Shown here one piece after another: positions 15,808 to 22,499 of a stretch of 29,730 nt of DNA. A model generated the notes under the pieces. The model was not told the origin of the DNA. It ran no database searches and saw nothing but the letters and a program-made list of their open reading frames with translations. Every line of letters starts with the position of its first letter. Within the stretch, counting starts at the first letter, position 1. Position numbers and translations under genes: made by a program. The DNA comes from JBLNDG01 sp050261415 (GTDB lineage Bacteria; Bacillota; Clostridia; Lutisporales; Lutisporaceae): contig JBLNDG010000052.1 of the NCBI GenBank assembly GCA_050261415.1, forward strand, positions 1 through 29,730, in the 5' to 3' direction.

Positions 15808-15838
15808 AAGGTCAGCGTTAGCTGGCCTTTATTTTTTC
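15808..15838 (+). terminator. Intrinsic terminator of the Tad/FHA/kinase operon
   Basis: AAGGTCAGC (15808-15816) pairs with GCTGGCCTT (15821-15829), one G-U pair, loop GTTA, followed by TATTTTTT. Confidence 0.9.
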
Positions 15839-15880
15839 AATCAAGATTAATGCTCCAGGTTTACAGAAACAGGAATATTA

Positions 15881-15908
15881 TTGTACAGCCTTAAATAATT
15901 ATTATTGT
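15881..15908 (+). promoter_or_regulatory. Weak candidate promoter of the AOR operon
   Basis: TTGTAC (15881-15886), 16 bp, TATTGT (15903-15908). It is placed so that transcription would begin just before the riboswitch structures. Matches are only partial, so this is tentative. Confidence 0.3.
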
Positions 15909-16020
15909 AGATGTGAGGGTGCTTACATCTGATATGCTCCGACCTCTGGAGACCTCTGGAGGCTTCCAGAGGCGATAGGGTACGGGAAGTAATTCCTATG
16001 CCTGCCGCTGCGCAAAGGAG
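15909..16020 (+). promoter_or_regulatory. Moco/Tuco-type (molybdenum/tungsten cofactor) riboswitch
   Basis: The stretch GGCGATAGGGTACGGGAA (15971-15988), the downstream CCTGCCGC and CAAAGGAG match my recollection of the Moco RNA consensus. CTCC (15937-15940) can pair with GGAG (16017-16020) as the closing helix. CCTCTGGA (15953-15960) pairs with TCCAGAGG (15965-15972), and GGAA-GTAA-TTCC (15985-15996) is a GNRA-capped hairpin. A further hairpin, AGATGTGAG/CTTACATCT (15909-15930), precedes the aptamer. The downstream AOR carries exactly this type of pterin cofactor. Whether the ligand is the Mo or the W form cannot be decided from sequence. GACCTCTGGA is tandemly duplicated (15941-15960). Confidence 0.8.
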
Positions 16021-16028
16021 TTCATTTG

Positions 16029-16072
16029 CACCTGTGGTATTACTATGCTGCGGTACAGGTGGACTTTTTTAG
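16029..16072 (+). terminator. Riboswitch expression-platform terminator
   Basis: CACCTGT (16029-16035) pairs with ACAGGTG (16055-16061), followed by GACTTTTTTA. A small hairpin, GCAAA (16012-16016) with TTTGC (16025-16029), shares bases with both the aptamer's closing strand region and the terminator foot. This suggests how ligand binding and termination could be coupled. Confidence 0.75.
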
Positions 16073-16110
16073 TTTATTTAAGGAGGTGGAACTGGCATCG
16101 GTATATTACC

Positions 16111-16605
16111 ATGACCAGAAAAAAGTTGAGTAAGATTCTTATGATTTCACCGGAAAAGTGTATCGGCTGCAGGACCTGTGAACTAATCTGCTCTTTTGAA
16201 AAAAATAATGATTTCAACCCGAGAAATTCTGCAGTATCGGTAATTACCTACGACGAAGCCGCATTGTCTGTACCCATGATGTGCATGCACTGTGAAGAGC
16301 CATCCTGCATGAAGGTTTGTCCTGTATCTGCGATTGCTAAATCTGATGGGGGTGCGGTGCTCATTGACAGCAAGAAATGTATCGGCTGCAAAATGTGCAT
16401 AAGTGCATGCCCGGTAGGCAACATAAGCTTTAATGCCAAGGAAAAGAAGCTTATAAAGTGTGATTTGTGTGAAGGGGATCCAATGTGTGCAAAGCTGTGT
16501 TCCTCAGGGGCTATACAGTTTGTTGAAAGTACGTCGGCTAACCTTGGCAGGAAGAAAAAAATTGCAGAGAGATTCAAGGAACTGTTTGGGGAGGTGAATG
16601 AATGA
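16111..16605 (+). CDS. Four-cluster [4Fe-4S] ferredoxin subunit, AOR partner
   Basis: This 164-residue polyferredoxin belongs to the CooF/HycB/DmsB-like group. Four cysteine sets are seen: CIGCRTCELIC (17-27), CMHCEEPSCMKVCP (58-71), CIGCKMCISACP (90-101) and CDLCEGDPMCAKLC (117-130), enough for four cubanes. It should carry electrons from the AOR subunit to the NuoEF-like part. The start is uncertain. The strong site AAGGAGGTG (16080-16088) is 24 nt before ATG 16111, and ATG 16141 (MISPEKC) is also possible. The frame is open back to 16045 inside the terminator. Its TGA overlaps the AOR start codon. Confidence 0.87.
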   Translation: MTRKKLSKILMISPEKCIGCRTCELICSFEKNNDFNPRNSAVSVITYDEAALSVPMMCMHCEEPSCMKVCPVSAIAKSDGGAVLIDSKKCIGCKMCISACPVGNISFNAKEKKLIKCDLCEGDPMCAKLCSSGAIQFVESTSANLGRKKKIAERFKELFGEVNE

Positions 16606-18407
16606 TGTTCGGTTGGGCTGGCAAGCTAATAAGAATTAATCTTACGAACGGGACAATTGCAAAAGAGGATTTGAATCCTGTTGATGCCAGGAATTATATA
16701 GGCGCAAGAGGATTAGGAACTAAAATCATGATGGATGAGGTTGATCCCAGGGTTGAGCCTTTTAGCCCGGACAACAAGCTTATATTTATGGCAGGACCTC
16801 TGACAGGGACACTTGCCTCCTGCTCGGGGCGTTATGAGGTAATAGCAAAGGCACCTCTTACCGGAACCATAGGAGCATCAAATTCCGGGGGACACTTTGG
16901 ACCGGAATTGAAATATGCCGGATACGACGGTATCATTTTTGAAGGGAAGGCACCAAGCCCGGTATATCTTTACATCAATGATGATGAAGTACAGCTAAGG
17001 CTTGCTGAGCATTTCTGGGGTAAGACAGTATTTGAAGCGACCGATGAGCTTTTGAAAGAAACAGCAGAGGATGCAAGAGTCGCATGTATAGGTCCCGGAG
17101 GGGAAAAACTTGTACTTTTTGCCAATATCATCAATGATAAGGCAAGAGCCGCAGGAAGGTCAGGGCTTGGTGCAGTGATGGGGTCCAAAAATTTGAAGGC
17201 TGTTGTAGTAAGAGGGACTAAATCAGTAGAGGTGTCAAAGCCAAAGGAATTCCTCGAGGACTGCCTGGATGCCAGAAACAAGCTTAAGGCACATCCCGTA
17301 ACAGGCACAGGCCTGCCTACGTATGGAACGGGAGTGCTTGTAAATGTGTTGAACCAGTCAGGCGCTTTGCCCACGAGAAACTGGAGGGACGGAGGGTATT
17401 TCGAGCATGCTGATGAAACCGGCGGAGAAACCCTGAGAGATAAGTACCTTGTAAGAAATAAAGGTTGTTTCGGATGCTCTATAGGCTGCGGGAGGATTAC
17501 CAGGATTCCGGAGGGCAAGTTCAAAAGCTTCGGCGAAGGACCTGAATACGAGCCCATGTGGTCCTATGGAGCAGACTGCGGAGTAAGGGATATTGCTGCA
17601 ATCAGCAAAGCCAACTTTATCTGTAATGAGCTCGGAATTGACCCGATAACAATGGGGGCAACAATTGCATGTGCAATGGAAATGTATGAAAAAGGCATAC
17701 TGACAAAGGACGAGCTTGGCAGGAGCCTGAATTTCGGTGATGCTGAAGGAATAGTGGAATTTACAAGGCTGACCGGATTAAGACAGGGCTTTGGAGATAA
17801 AATGGCAGAGGGTTCGTACAGAATGGCGGCTGCCTATGGGCATCCGGAGCTGTCAATGACTGTAAAAAAACAGGAAATGCCTGCTTATGACGGCAGGGGA
17901 GTGCAAGGCATGGGGCTTGAATATGCCACATCGAACCGCGGTGGCTGCCATGTGAGGGGTTATATGACATCACCGGAGATTTTAGGTGTTCCCCAAAAGC
18001 TTGATCCCCTTGTTACAGACGAAAAGGCTGCATGGCTCAAAATCTTCCAGGATTTGACCGCAGTTGTGGATTCATCCGGCATATGCCTGTTCACTACATT
18101 TGGAATAGGCCTTCCCGAAGTATCGGCAATGCTTAGGGATGCTACAGGAATGAGCTGCAGCGATGGAGATATACTCAAAGCTGGCGAGAGAATATGGAAC
18201 CTGGAAAGGTTGTTTAACATAAAGGCAGGATTTACAAAAGTTGATGATACCCTGCCTGAAAGACTCCTAAAAGAGCCTATGCCAAATGGACCTGCAAAGG
18301 GCAAGGTGGTGGAGCTGGATACTATGCTAAAGGAATACTACGAAGTAAGAGGCTGGGACAGCAATGGCATACCAACTGATGAAAAGCTTTTGGAGCTGTC
18401 AATTTAA
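16602..18407 (+). CDS. Tungsten-type aldehyde ferredoxin oxidoreductase (AOR family)
   Basis: AOR-family enzymes oxidise aldehydes to carboxylic acids, or in some organisms reduce acids, at a bis-pterin tungsten centre beside a [4Fe-4S] cluster. The 601-residue length is typical. Cluster cysteines are C289, C292, C296 (KGCFGCSIGCG) and C495 (VVDSSGICLF). The N-terminal domain shows GLGTKIMMDEVDP and GSKNLKAVVVRG. NRGGCHVRGY, with H450, is near the substrate site in characterised AORs. GGGGAGGTG precedes ATGATG at 16602. The upstream polyferredoxin and downstream NuoEF-like genes suggest an NAD-coupled complex. The aldehyde substrate cannot be inferred. Confidence 0.93.
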   Translation: MMFGWAGKLIRINLTNGTIAKEDLNPVDARNYIGARGLGTKIMMDEVDPRVEPFSPDNKLIFMAGPLTGTLASCSGRYEVIAKAPLTGTIGASNSGGHFGPELKYAGYDGIIFEGKAPSPVYLYINDDEVQLRLAEHFWGKTVFEATDELLKETAEDARVACIGPGGEKLVLFANIINDKARAAGRSGLGAVMGSKNLKAVVVRGTKSVEVSKPKEFLEDCLDARNKLKAHPVTGTGLPTYGTGVLVNVLNQSGALPTRNWRDGGYFEHADETGGETLRDKYLVRNKGCFGCSIGCGRITRIPEGKFKSFGEGPEYEPMWSYGADCGVRDIAAISKANFICNELGIDPITMGATIACAMEMYEKGILTKDELGRSLNFGDAEGIVEFTRLTGLRQGFGDKMAEGSYRMAAAYGHPELSMTVKKQEMPAYDGRGVQGMGLEYATSNRGGCHVRGYMTSPEILGVPQKLDPLVTDEKAAWLKIFQDLTAVVDSSGICLFTTFGIGLPEVSAMLRDATGMSCSDGDILKAGERIWNLERLFNIKAGFTKVDDTLPERLLKEPMPNGPAKGKVVELDTMLKEYYEVRGWDSNGIPTDEKLLELSI

Positions 18408-18439
18408 TAGGCAGAAATTCAAAGCATGCAAGGATATGC

Positions 18440-18470
18440 GGCAGGCGGCCATTTGTTCAAGCCGCCTGCC
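18440..18470 (+). terminator. GC-rich 10-bp hairpin after the AOR gene
   Basis: GGCAGGCGGC (18440-18449) pairs perfectly with GCCGCCTGCC (18461-18470), loop 11 nt. It is followed by TTATAC, not a T run, so it may be a 3'-end stabiliser or part of the adjacent structured element rather than a terminator. Confidence 0.5.
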
Positions 18471-18476
18471 TTATAC

Positions 18477-18540
18477 TAGCGGACATTCTACAAGGTAGAA
18501 TCAGTCAAAAGCGAGGAGGCTTGATGCCTCCGAGCTTTTA
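18477..18540 (+). repeat. Structured dispersed repeat, copy 1
   Basis: This 64-nt element is nearly identical to 22046-22110. Hairpin A is ATTCTAC (18485-18491)/GTAGAAT (18495-18501), loop AAG. Hairpin B is AAAAGC, GA, GGAGGC / GCCTCC, GA, GCTTTT (18507-18539), with a tandem G-A internal loop and loop TTGAT. It sits between the AOR gene and the MoaD-like gene, ending 34 nt before the latter's ATG. Confidence 0.8.
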
Positions 18541-18574
18541 TTATAATGCAAATCCATTACCGGGAGTCATGAAT

Positions 18575-18844
18575 ATGATAGTGAAGTTTTTTGCTTCAAT
18601 AAGGGAATATGCAGGAGTAAGGGAAACAACCGCAGGACCATGCACGGATATAAGACAGCTTTTGCAGGTGCTTTGCAGCAGGTATGGCACAAGGTTCAGA
18701 GGGATGGTATTTCAAAATGGTGAACTGAGTAAAGATGTCATTATTATGCTGAACGGAAGGCATATAGAACATATTAAGGGTCTGGATACAGAACTACGGG
18801 AGGATGATGTAATAAGCATTTTCCCCAGGGTAGCCGGAGGGTAG
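18575..18844 (+). CDS. MoaD/ThiS-family sulfur carrier-like protein
   Basis: The 89-residue beta-grasp protein ends in the diagnostic Gly-Gly (FPRVAGG), the site adenylated and thiocarboxylated in MoaD/ThiS proteins. MoaD donates sulfur for molybdopterin dithiolene formation; MoaD-like genes often accompany tungsten AORs. Internal features such as VKFFASIREYAG at the start and LREDDVISIFPRVAGG at the end fit the family well. ATG 18575 is 8 nt after GGGAG (18562-18566). The frame extends upstream into the structured repeat but without a ribosome site. No other pterin biosynthesis genes are in the window. Confidence 0.88.
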   Translation: MIVKFFASIREYAGVRETTAGPCTDIRQLLQVLCSRYGTRFRGMVFQNGELSKDVIIMLNGRHIEHIKGLDTELREDDVISIFPRVAGG

Positions 18845-18875
18845 CAACGGTACATCGTTAGGGAGGTGGAAGTTG

Positions 18876-19364
18876 ATGAACAGACGGGGGCTTGGAAATA
18901 TGGAGAAGGATGTCCTGGATATTGCTGCAAGGTACGGCGGGCGGACGGGAAATACCCTCGCAATATTGCAGGACATTCAGAAAAAATATAATTATATACC
19001 AAGGGAGGCACTTATTTTACTGTCCGCACAATTGAAGGTCCCACTGAGCAAGCTCTATAGTATTGCCACATTTTATAAAGCCCTGAGCCTGCAGCCAAAG
19101 GGAAAGAATATAATAAAAATCTGCGACGGCACAGCGTGCCATATCAGATCCTCCCTGGTGCTGATTGAAGAGATGGAAAAATTGCTGCACATTAAGCCGG
19201 GTGAGACTTCCAATGACGGGGAGTTTTCTCTTGAAACGGTAAATTGCCTGGGTTCTTGTGCCATAGCGCCGGTTATGGTAATAAACGGCACATATTATGG
19301 CAAAGTAACTCCTTCAAAGCTTAGAAGTATGATAGAGAGATACGGAGGTACAAGCAATGAATAG
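18876..19364 (+). CDS. NuoE/HydC-like thioredoxin-fold [2Fe-2S] subunit
   Basis: The 162-residue protein has the NuoE-type helical N-terminus (LAILQDIQKKYNYIPREAL). The 2Fe-2S thioredoxin-like domain has C83 and C88 (CDGTACH) and C124 and C128 (NCLGSCA). In NADH dehydrogenases and bifurcating hydrogenases this subunit pairs with the flavin subunit. ATG 18876 is preferred over TTG 18873; GGGAGGTGG (18861-18869) is upstream. It overlaps the next gene by 8 nt, indicating translational coupling with the NuoF-like protein. Confidence 0.92.
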   Translation: MNRRGLGNMEKDVLDIAARYGGRTGNTLAILQDIQKKYNYIPREALILLSAQLKVPLSKLYSIATFYKALSLQPKGKNIIKICDGTACHIRSSLVLIEEMEKLLHIKPGETSNDGEFSLETVNCLGSCAIAPVMVINGTYYGKVTPSKLRSMIERYGGTSNE

Positions 19365-21168
19365 GCAGTTTCCTGCAGATAAGAAACAGGTGCTTGTATG
19401 CTGCGGCACCGGCTGTCTTGCAAACGGCAGCATGGAGGTATATACAGAGTTTGTGAGGCATCTTGAGCTGCTTGATGATATATTTGAGGTAAAGGCTGTG
19501 GTAAAGGCAACCGGCTGCAATGGCTTGTGTGAAAGAGGTCCAATCGTAAAAATCCTGCCTGAGGATATTGCATATTTTAAGGTAGCGGCAGGGGATGTTA
19601 GGGAAATAATAGAAAAATCAATACTTAACGCTGAAGTGGTTGAGAGGCTCCTTTACTACGATCCGGCATCCGGGATGCGCATCCGGTCCCATAAAGAAAC
19701 CGATTTTTACAGGCGTCAGAATAAAACTGTCCTAAGAAATATAGGGGAGATTGATCCTGGCAGTATCGGGGATTACATAAGCAGGGGCGGATATTCCGCA
19801 CTTGAAAAGGCACTTTTTCAGATGTGGCCTGAGGAGATTATCGATACTATAAAAAAATCAGGACTCCGTGGGCGTGGCGGAGCAGGGTTTCCAACCGGGC
19901 TCAAATGGGAAACCTGCAGCAATATGGACAGCTACCCCAAATATGTGGTTTGCAATGGCGATGAAGGGGACCCCGGCGCTTTTATGGACAGGAGCATAAT
20001 GGAAGGAGACCCAAACAGCATTATTGAAGGAATGGTTATTTGTGCTTATGCGGTCGGAGCAAGCGAAGGCTTTATATATATAAGGGATGAGTATTCCCTG
20101 GCTTTGAAAAACATGTCAAAAGCTATAGAAGAGGCTGAAAAGTACGGTTATCTGGGAGAAGACATTATAGGGAGCGGAATGAAGTTCCATATACAAATTG
20201 TGAGGGGCGGAGGCGCTTTTGTCTGCGGGGAATCCACTGCCCTCATGGCATCCATTGAGGGAAATGTCGGGGAACCCAGGGCCAAATATATTCATTCCAC
20301 AGAAAAGGGCTTGTGGGGCAAGCCTACGGTTCTAAACAATGTTGAAACCTGGGTAAATGTACCCGAGATAATAAAAAAGGGGCATGAATGGTTCAGCGCA
20401 ATCGGAACGGAAAAGAGCAAGGGCACAAAGGTATTTTCATTGGTAGGCAAGGTGAAAAATACAGGTCTGGTAGAGGTACCTATGGGGACATCTCTTAGGG
20501 AGCTGATTTTTGAAATAGGCGGCGGGATAATAGGCGGAAGGCGTTTTAAAGCGGTTCAGACCGGAGGCCCTTCGGGGGGATGCATATCAGAAGAACAGCT
20601 GGATTTGAAGGTGGATTTCGATTCCCTTTCGAAAGCAGGCTCAATGATGGGTTCCGGAGGAATGATAGTGATGGATGACAGGACCTGCATGGTTGAGGTT
20701 GCCAGATACTATACCAAGTTCCTCTCTGAAGAGTCCTGCGGCAAATGTTTACCCTGCAGGGAGGGCCTGAGAAAAATGCTGGAGGTTTTAAACAATATCT
20801 GTGATGGAAAGGGCAAAGAAAATGATATAGAGCTGCTTGAGGAAATTTGTTCAACAATGAGTGAGACTTCGCTGTGCGGGCTGGGAAAAACTGCACCGAA
20901 TCCGGTGCTGACCACGATGAAAAACTTCAAAGAGGAATATATGGAGCATATAGTCAATAAGCGGTGCCCGGCAGGGGTCTGCAAGAAGCTTGTGGTTTTT
21001 TACATCGACGGAGAACTCTGCAAAGGCTGTGGCATATGCAAGAAAGCTTGCCCCGCAGGTGCTGTATTGGGGGATATTGGGCTTTCCCATACTATTGATA
21101 TAGAAAAGTGTATAAAGTGCGGCAGTTGCATTGATGCATGCCGGCTTAATGCAGTCCGGGTCTTATAG
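19357..21168 (+). CDS. NuoF/HydB-like NAD(P)H- and FMN-binding Fe-S subunit
   Basis: At 603 residues this is the long NuoF form found in soluble NAD-linked hydrogenases and bifurcating enzymes. In order it has a thioredoxin-like 2Fe-2S domain (C16, C20, C54, C58) and an FMN/NADH domain (GRGGAGFPTGLKW 172-184; GDEGDPGAF 201-209). An SLBB-type segment and a 4Fe-4S site (C461, C464, C467, C507) follow. It ends in a two-cluster ferredoxin domain (C555/558/561/565 and C585/588/591/595). It would exchange electrons between pyridine nucleotide and Fe-S partners. GGAGGT precedes ATG 19357. Confidence 0.93.
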   Translation: MNRQFPADKKQVLVCCGTGCLANGSMEVYTEFVRHLELLDDIFEVKAVVKATGCNGLCERGPIVKILPEDIAYFKVAAGDVREIIEKSILNAEVVERLLYYDPASGMRIRSHKETDFYRRQNKTVLRNIGEIDPGSIGDYISRGGYSALEKALFQMWPEEIIDTIKKSGLRGRGGAGFPTGLKWETCSNMDSYPKYVVCNGDEGDPGAFMDRSIMEGDPNSIIEGMVICAYAVGASEGFIYIRDEYSLALKNMSKAIEEAEKYGYLGEDIIGSGMKFHIQIVRGGGAFVCGESTALMASIEGNVGEPRAKYIHSTEKGLWGKPTVLNNVETWVNVPEIIKKGHEWFSAIGTEKSKGTKVFSLVGKVKNTGLVEVPMGTSLRELIFEIGGGIIGGRRFKAVQTGGPSGGCISEEQLDLKVDFDSLSKAGSMMGSGGMIVMDDRTCMVEVARYYTKFLSEESCGKCLPCREGLRKMLEVLNNICDGKGKENDIELLEEICSTMSETSLCGLGKTAPNPVLTTMKNFKEEYMEHIVNKRCPAGVCKKLVVFYIDGELCKGCGICKKACPAGAVLGDIGLSHTIDIEKCIKCGSCIDACRLNAVRVL

Positions 21169-21180
21169 GAGGGTAGGAGA

Positions 21181-21930
21181 ATGAAGGTTGTGATAGATGG
21201 TAATACGTATGATGCCGTATTTGGAGAGTATATTCTTAATGTGGCAAAAAGAAATGGCATAGAAATCCCTGCACTGTGCCACAATGAAGCACTGCCTGGC
21301 CTTGGGAGCTGTCGGCTTTGTATTGTCGAGGTGATTGAAAACAGCAGGTCAAAGGTGGTTGCTTCCTGCCTGTATCCGATTACCCGGAGCCTGGAGGTTG
21401 CTACCGGCTCTGAAAAAATAATCGCTATGAGAAGAACTATATTAAAGCTTCTATTGGGAAGAGCTTCCGGCAACAGATACTTGAGGCAGCTTGCACAAAG
21501 ATACGGCGTTGCTTTAAAAGATGCTATAAAATCCGGGCATGCTGATAATGAATGCATACTATGCGGGCTTTGTGTAAAAGCGTGTGAAGAGGTTGGGATT
21601 AGTGCAATTTCAACTGTAGGAAGAGGAATTGAAAAGAAAGTTTCTACGCCCTATGATGAGCCGTCTTCTGAATGCATCGGGTGCGGAGCGTGTGCCGGGG
21701 TATGTCCCACTGAAGCTATAAAAGCTGAAGATAAAGACGGTATAAGGGAAATATGGGGAAAAAGCTTTGAACTGATAAAATGCAAGGGGTGCGGCGGCTA
21801 TTTTGCAACCACTGAGTATTTGGAATATCTGAGGGAAAAGCTCGGCAGCGACAATAAGGAAGAATACTGCTGCAGCTGCAGGAAAGTCCTGCAGGCCGAC
21901 AAGTTCAGGGATATTTTTGGAATATTTTAG
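21181..21930 (+). CDS. HoxU/NuoG-N-terminal-like Fe-S protein
   Basis: The 249-residue protein has a plant-type 2Fe-2S domain (C33, C44, C47, C63; GLGSCRLCIVEV) and two 4Fe-4S sites (C125/128/131/135 and C165/168/171/175). The His-Cys3 cluster that usually lies between these in NuoG and HydA is not visible; residues 88-120 contain no cysteine. The C-terminus adds C201, C204, C230, C231 and C233, which could bind another metal. No H-cluster or molybdopterin domain follows, so it is an electron-transfer subunit, not a hydrogenase. It starts 12 nt after the NuoF-like stop with GGAGGG upstream. Confidence 0.87.
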   Translation: MKVVIDGNTYDAVFGEYILNVAKRNGIEIPALCHNEALPGLGSCRLCIVEVIENSRSKVVASCLYPITRSLEVATGSEKIIAMRRTILKLLLGRASGNRYLRQLAQRYGVALKDAIKSGHADNECILCGLCVKACEEVGISAISTVGRGIEKKVSTPYDEPSSECIGCGACAGVCPTEAIKAEDKDGIREIWGKSFELIKCKGCGGYFATTEYLEYLREKLGSDNKEEYCCSCRKVLQADKFRDIFGIF

Positions 21931-21981
21931 GTACTACATATTAAAAAAGAACACCTCTATAGTCTCTGCGGCTACTTGTAA

Positions 21982-22040
21982 AGCAGCCATGCTATAGATA
22001 GGCATCTTTCTATACCAATGACTGGCTATACATGGCTGCT
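21982..22040 (+). repeat. 10-bp inverted repeat preceding repeat copy 2
   Basis: AGCAGCCATG (21982-21991) and CATGGCTGCT (22031-22040) are perfect complements around a 39-nt loop that has further short self-complementary pieces (CTATAG, CTATAC, GGCTATA). It occupies the same position relative to the downstream element as the different hairpin at 18440-18470. It may act as the 3' end of the AOR/NuoEF transcript. Confidence 0.55.
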
Positions 22041-22045
22041 CTTAT

Positions 22046-22110
22046 TAGTGGACATTCTACCAAAGTAGAATCAGTCAAAAGCGAGGAGGCTCGATGCCTC
22101 CGAGCTTTTA
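22046..22110 (+). repeat. Structured dispersed repeat, copy 2
   Basis: This second copy has 65 nt. Hairpin A is ATTCTAC (22054-22060)/GTAGAAT (22065-22071) with loop CAAA. Hairpin B (22077-22109) has the same arms and tandem G-A internal loop as copy 1, with loop TCGAT. It has the same orientation as copy 1. It lies in the 557-nt gene-free region between the HoxU-like gene and rpoB; 22111-22280 shows nothing recognisable. Confidence 0.8.
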
Positions 22111-22289
22111 TGGTATTGCTTAGACAGTAACTAATGTTTAGAAAGCCATACAAAAATTTATGTACACTTCCAACTGCTTTTCTGGTAAAATAAATCTGTT
22201 GTCAACTAACAAATCTAAAGTTAAAAATATTATGTTGTACATAATATTTTTATCAGTTCAAAAAAATTTACCGTATGTATAAAAACTGC

Positions 22290-22318
22290 TTGACAGTAAT
22301 AATATGGTATGTTAACAT
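22290..22318 (+). promoter_or_regulatory. Promoter of rpoBC
   Basis: TTGACA (22290-22295), 17 bp, TAACAT (22313-22318), with TG at 22310-22311 as an extended -10. The start is predicted near 22325, giving a leader of about 175 nt. An own promoter is needed because rpoBC is separated from the ribosomal genes. Confidence 0.65.
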
Positions 22319-22424
22319 TATATATTGCATTGTAGTAACTATTTTCTTATTTTTTTCTAGTATTTGTATAAGAATAACTAAAAATGGTGATATTAAAATA
22401 GGTATGCTTTAACTAAACGTCCAA

Positions 22425-22470
22425 CCAAAAGCGATACTTTGGGAATTTTTTTGCTTTTGGCTATTTTAAT
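22425..22470 (+). promoter_or_regulatory. Attenuator-like hairpin in the rpoB leader
   Basis: CCAAAAGC (22425-22432) pairs perfectly with GCTTTTGG (22453-22460) around a 20-nt loop, followed by CTATTTTAATTTATTT. The T run is interrupted, so it is a weak terminator or a pausing/processing structure about 40 nt before the rpoB start. Confidence 0.45.
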
Positions 22471-22499
22471 TTATTTAAATTTAAGGGGTGAAAGACTTT

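Noticed and set aside
16045..16110. N-terminal extension of the ferredoxin from ATG 16045
   Set aside because: It would start within the riboswitch terminator, and its residues (LRYRWTFLVYLRRWNW) do not resemble a ferredoxin start.
16970..17557. 195-residue minus-strand open frame inside the AOR gene
   Set aside because: It lies fully within a gene with strong family motifs; Ser/Pro-rich shadow composition and no own signals.
21181..21930. [FeFe]-hydrogenase for the last gene of the redox cluster
   Set aside because: It has the Fe-S N-terminal domains but no H-cluster motifs (TSCCPxW, MPCxxKxxE, ExMACxxGCxxGGGxP), and at 249 residues it is too short.
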